Assembly: GCF_900115115.1 (NCBI RefSeq)
Contig: NZ_FOVI01000002.1
Span: forward strand, 62,001 to 126,000
Direction of reading: 5' to 3'
Source of the DNA: Paenimyroides ummariense
GTDB lineage: Bacteria; Bacteroidota; Bacteroidia; Flavobacteriales; Flavobacteriaceae
Length of the DNA: 64,000 nucleotides
Below, piece by piece: positions 62,212-64,000 of this stretch (position 1 is its first letter; the number at the start of each line of letters is the position of its first letter). The position numbers were made by a program, and so were the translations under genes. A model generated the notes under the pieces. It searched no databases and had not been told where the DNA came from. It saw nothing but the letters and a program-made list of their open reading frames with translations.

Positions 62212-63462
62212 ATGAAAATATTCAGATTCGCATTAATAGCAATGGCAATGTTAACAGCAAGTGTTGGTATTGCGCAAAACAACAGGGGTAATGCAACTGT
62301 TGTGGCTCAGAATTACGATATTTCTGACAATCTGGATTTGCAGGCAGTAGCATCTATTTTTGGCGAATCTAGAGATTTGGAAGATTTTGAGCGAAGAATA
62401 AACGATCCGCAAGCACAAATATCAAACCTAGATTTAAATAATGATAATTATGTTGATTATTTGCGTGTAGTTGAAGTTGGTGAAAGCGATGTCCGCGTAA
62501 TTGTAATTCAGGCAGTTTTAGGTCAGGATCAGTTTCAGGATGTAGCAACGATCGAGTTAGAGCGTCAACGTAATAAAACCGTTCAGGTGCAGATTGTAGG
62601 TAACTCATATATTTATGGTCCAAACTATATTTATGAGCCTTTCTACTACTCAACACCAATGTTTTTTGATATGTTCTGGATGGCAACATACCGCCCATAT
62701 TATTCACCATGGTATTGGGGCTATTACCCAACATACTATTCATATTGGAGACCAATGCCGGTGTTTAGATACCACAGCCATATCTATTCGCACATAAACC
62801 ACAGAAACAGATATTCATACACAGATAATCGTCGTTTAGTTCGTGCAGACCGTATGTACAGTGGTGTTAGAGGAAATTCATTAGAGCGTCAAAATCCTAA
62901 CCGTTCTTTTACAAGCAGAAACGAAAATGTAACTAATCGTAGAGCTTTAGAAACTTCAAGAGATACTTCAAGATCTAGAAATGCCATAACAGGTAGTAAC
63001 TTAAGAAGTTCTAACAGAAGCGAAGATGTTGGTAGAATTCAAAATGCAGATAGCAGAACTATTACTTCTGGAAGAGCAACTACTGTGAATTCCGGAAGAC
63101 AAAGAGTTTCAAGCGAAGAATTTTCAAGAAACAGATCATCGAATGCAACCTTAAGATCAGACAGAGCAACTATTCAAAACAGTGGTTCTTTAAGATCAAA
63201 TAGAAATTCATCTTCAATTAGAAGAGAATCTGCTCCGGCAAGTTCAAGAATCGAACGTTCATCACGTATTTCATCACAGCCAAGCAGAACTTTCAGTCAG
63301 CCAAGTTCTTCTAGCAGAAGTTCGGCTCCAACAATGAGTCGTAGTTCATCGCCAAGTATGAGCAGATCTTCAGCTCCGTCAATGAGTAGAAGCAGCGGAT
63401 CAATGGGCGGCGGTGGCGGCAGAAGTTCATCTGGCGGCGGAATGACCCGAGGTGGTAGATAA
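62212..63462 (+). CDS. Exported protein with EF-hand-like loop, aromatic region and Arg/Ser-rich tail
   Basis: This is a 416-residue protein with a signal peptide ending IAQ. Residues about 40-125 form an ordered domain with DLNNDNYVDYLRV, a Ca-binding-loop-like DxNxDxxxD sequence. Residues about 130-205 are extremely rich in Tyr, Trp, Pro and His (YYSPWYWGYYPTYYSYW). The last 200 residues are low-complexity Ser/Arg/Asn, ending in Gly runs. It is probably an envelope or surface protein with a disordered basic tail. No named family is recognised. Confidence 0.7.
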   Translation: MKIFRFALIAMAMLTASVGIAQNNRGNATVVAQNYDISDNLDLQAVASIFGESRDLEDFERRINDPQAQISNLDLNNDNYVDYLRVVEVGESDVRVIVIQAVLGQDQFQDVATIELERQRNKTVQVQIVGNSYIYGPNYIYEPFYYSTPMFFDMFWMATYRPYYSPWYWGYYPTYYSYWRPMPVFRYHSHIYSHINHRNRYSYTDNRRLVRADRMYSGVRGNSLERQNPNRSFTSRNENVTNRRALETSRDTSRSRNAITGSNLRSSNRSEDVGRIQNADSRTITSGRATTVNSGRQRVSSEEFSRNRSSNATLRSDRATIQNSGSLRSNRNSSSIRRESAPASSRIERSSRISSQPSRTFSQPSSSSRSSAPTMSRSSSPSMSRSSAPSMSRSSGSMGGGGGRSSSGGGMTRGGR

Positions 63463-63481
63463 ATAAAAATTATTCAAAATT

Positions 63482-63511
63482 AAAAAGAGTGCCGAAAAGC
63501 ACTCTTTTTTT
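63482..63511. terminator. Bidirectional terminator
   Basis: AAAAAGAGTGC and GCACTCTTTTTTT form a stem with a six-base loop, between convergent genes. Confidence 0.88.
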
Positions 63512-63518
63512 ATGATAT

Positions 63519-64000
63519 TTAGCTAAATAAAGCTTTTAGTTCTGTTGCTTCGCTTGGTTGCATTTTTCCTGCTAAAACCAAACTTAATTGCTTTCTTCGC
63601 AACGCAGCATCAAATCTTTTAATTTCTTCTTCGGTTTCAGGTGTTATCGTCGGAATTTCAATTGGTGTACCCATTTCATCAACAGCAACAAAAGTGTAAA
63701 TAGCTTCGTTTGCTTTTTGGCGGTTACCCGATTCACGATCTTCAATCCAAACATCCAAAAAAATCTCCATAGAAGTTCTAAAAGTTCTTGAAACCTTTGC
63801 TTCAATTGTTACAACGCTTCCTAAAGGAATACTTTTGTTGAACGCCACATTGTTTACCGATGCCGTTACACAAATTCTGCGCGAATGTCTGCGGGCAGTA
63901 ATACTTGCAGCGCGATCCATACGGGCAAGTAATTCGCCACCAAAAAGGTTGTTTAATGGATTGGTTTCACCCGGCAATACAATATCGGTTAAAATGGTAA
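63519..64000 (-). CDS. Acyl-CoA thioesterase (hotdog fold), 5' end outside the window
   Basis: The frame stays open to the window edge, so the protein N-terminus is missing. The visible part (about 159 residues) begins TILTDIVLPGETNPLNNLFGGELLARMD, the typical start of the hotdog acyl-CoA thioesterases. RRICVTASVNNVAFNKSIPLGSVVTIEAKVSR and NEAIYTFVAVDEMGTP follow, with a helical tail ending ALFS. It would hydrolyse acyl-CoA esters to free acid and CoA in the cytoplasm. The Asn in LNNLFGG takes the place of the catalytic Asn/Asp of the family. Confidence 0.88.
   Translation of the reverse strand, partial: TILTDIVLPGETNPLNNLFGGELLARMDRAASITARRHSRRICVTASVNNVAFNKSIPLGSVVTIEAKVSRTFRTSMEIFLDVWIEDRESGNRQKANEAIYTFVAVDEMGTPIEIPTITPETEEEIKRFDAALRRKQLSLVLAGKMQPSEATELKALFS

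Overview
The window comes from an AT-rich Bacteroidota chromosome, most likely a member of the Flavobacteriaceae (Flavobacterium/Myroides-like). Supporting signs are promoter -7 elements of the TAnnTTTG type, type IX secretion (T9SS) sorting domains of both type A and type B, two PorP/SprF plus OmpA/PorE-like gene pairs, a flavobacterial-type suf iron-sulfur locus with DUF59, DUF2480 and DUF3078 neighbours, and many exported proteins whose mature N-terminus is Gln. The genus cannot be fixed from the sequence alone. No insertion sequence, prophage, CRISPR array or rRNA operon was seen.

Layout. 0-4 kb: tRNA-Cys, a lipocalin lipoprotein, small lipoproteins, an esterase, and two genes (a GNAT acetyltransferase and msrA) each broken by one in-frame TAA. 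4.5-5.7 kb: an ECF sigma factor and an XRE regulator. 5.9-20.1 kb: surface-protein cluster 1. It holds a 2121-residue mosaic adhesin, two proteins with the AQVGIG-type N-terminal module, a T9SS type B substrate, SprF-like and PorE-like proteins and a tiny ORF. 20-34 kb: a Kup potassium transporter, a lipoprotein out of frame at a nine-G tract (phase-variation candidate), a T9SS type A protein, rnpA, a metallo-beta-lactamase-fold hydrolase, S8 and M1 peptidases and a TonB-dependent receptor. 34.1-38.6 kb: iscA/sufA-like, sufB, a four-helix-bundle gene, sufC and sufD. 38.7-49.3 kb: a Gdx-type SMR transporter, a membrane-bound TPR-LuxR regulator and surface-protein cluster 2 (three AQVGIG-type fibres and a lectin/Ig mosaic protein), all lying between sufD and sufS. 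49.4-52.8 kb: sufS, sufE, a DUF59 protein, DUF2480 and DUF3078. 52.9-57.7 kb: a tandem duplication of a T9SS type B protein plus a 140-residue partner. 57.8-64 kb: hflX, a second SprF-like/PorE-like pair, an Arg/Ser-rich exported protein and an acyl-CoA thioesterase cut by the window edge.

How the genes work together. The main theme is building the cell surface. Type B substrates, mosaic adhesins and fibre-like AQVGIG proteins would be exported and anchored with help from the SprF-like outer-membrane proteins and the PorE-like peptidoglycan-binding OmpA proteins. Cluster 2 has no SprF/PorE genes, so it would have to use those of cluster 1 or of the 59 kb pair. The sigma factor, XRE protein and LuxR-type sensor next to the clusters are plausible regulators; this is inferred from position only.

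The most unusual points are: a surface-fibre island splitting an otherwise canonical suf locus; the G9 tract in a lipoprotein signal peptide; the tandem type B adhesins that are almost identical in their C-terminal half but differ in a domain of equal length; and the modular AQVGIG family with interchangeable C-terminal modules and a decayed family fragment at 5.9 kb.
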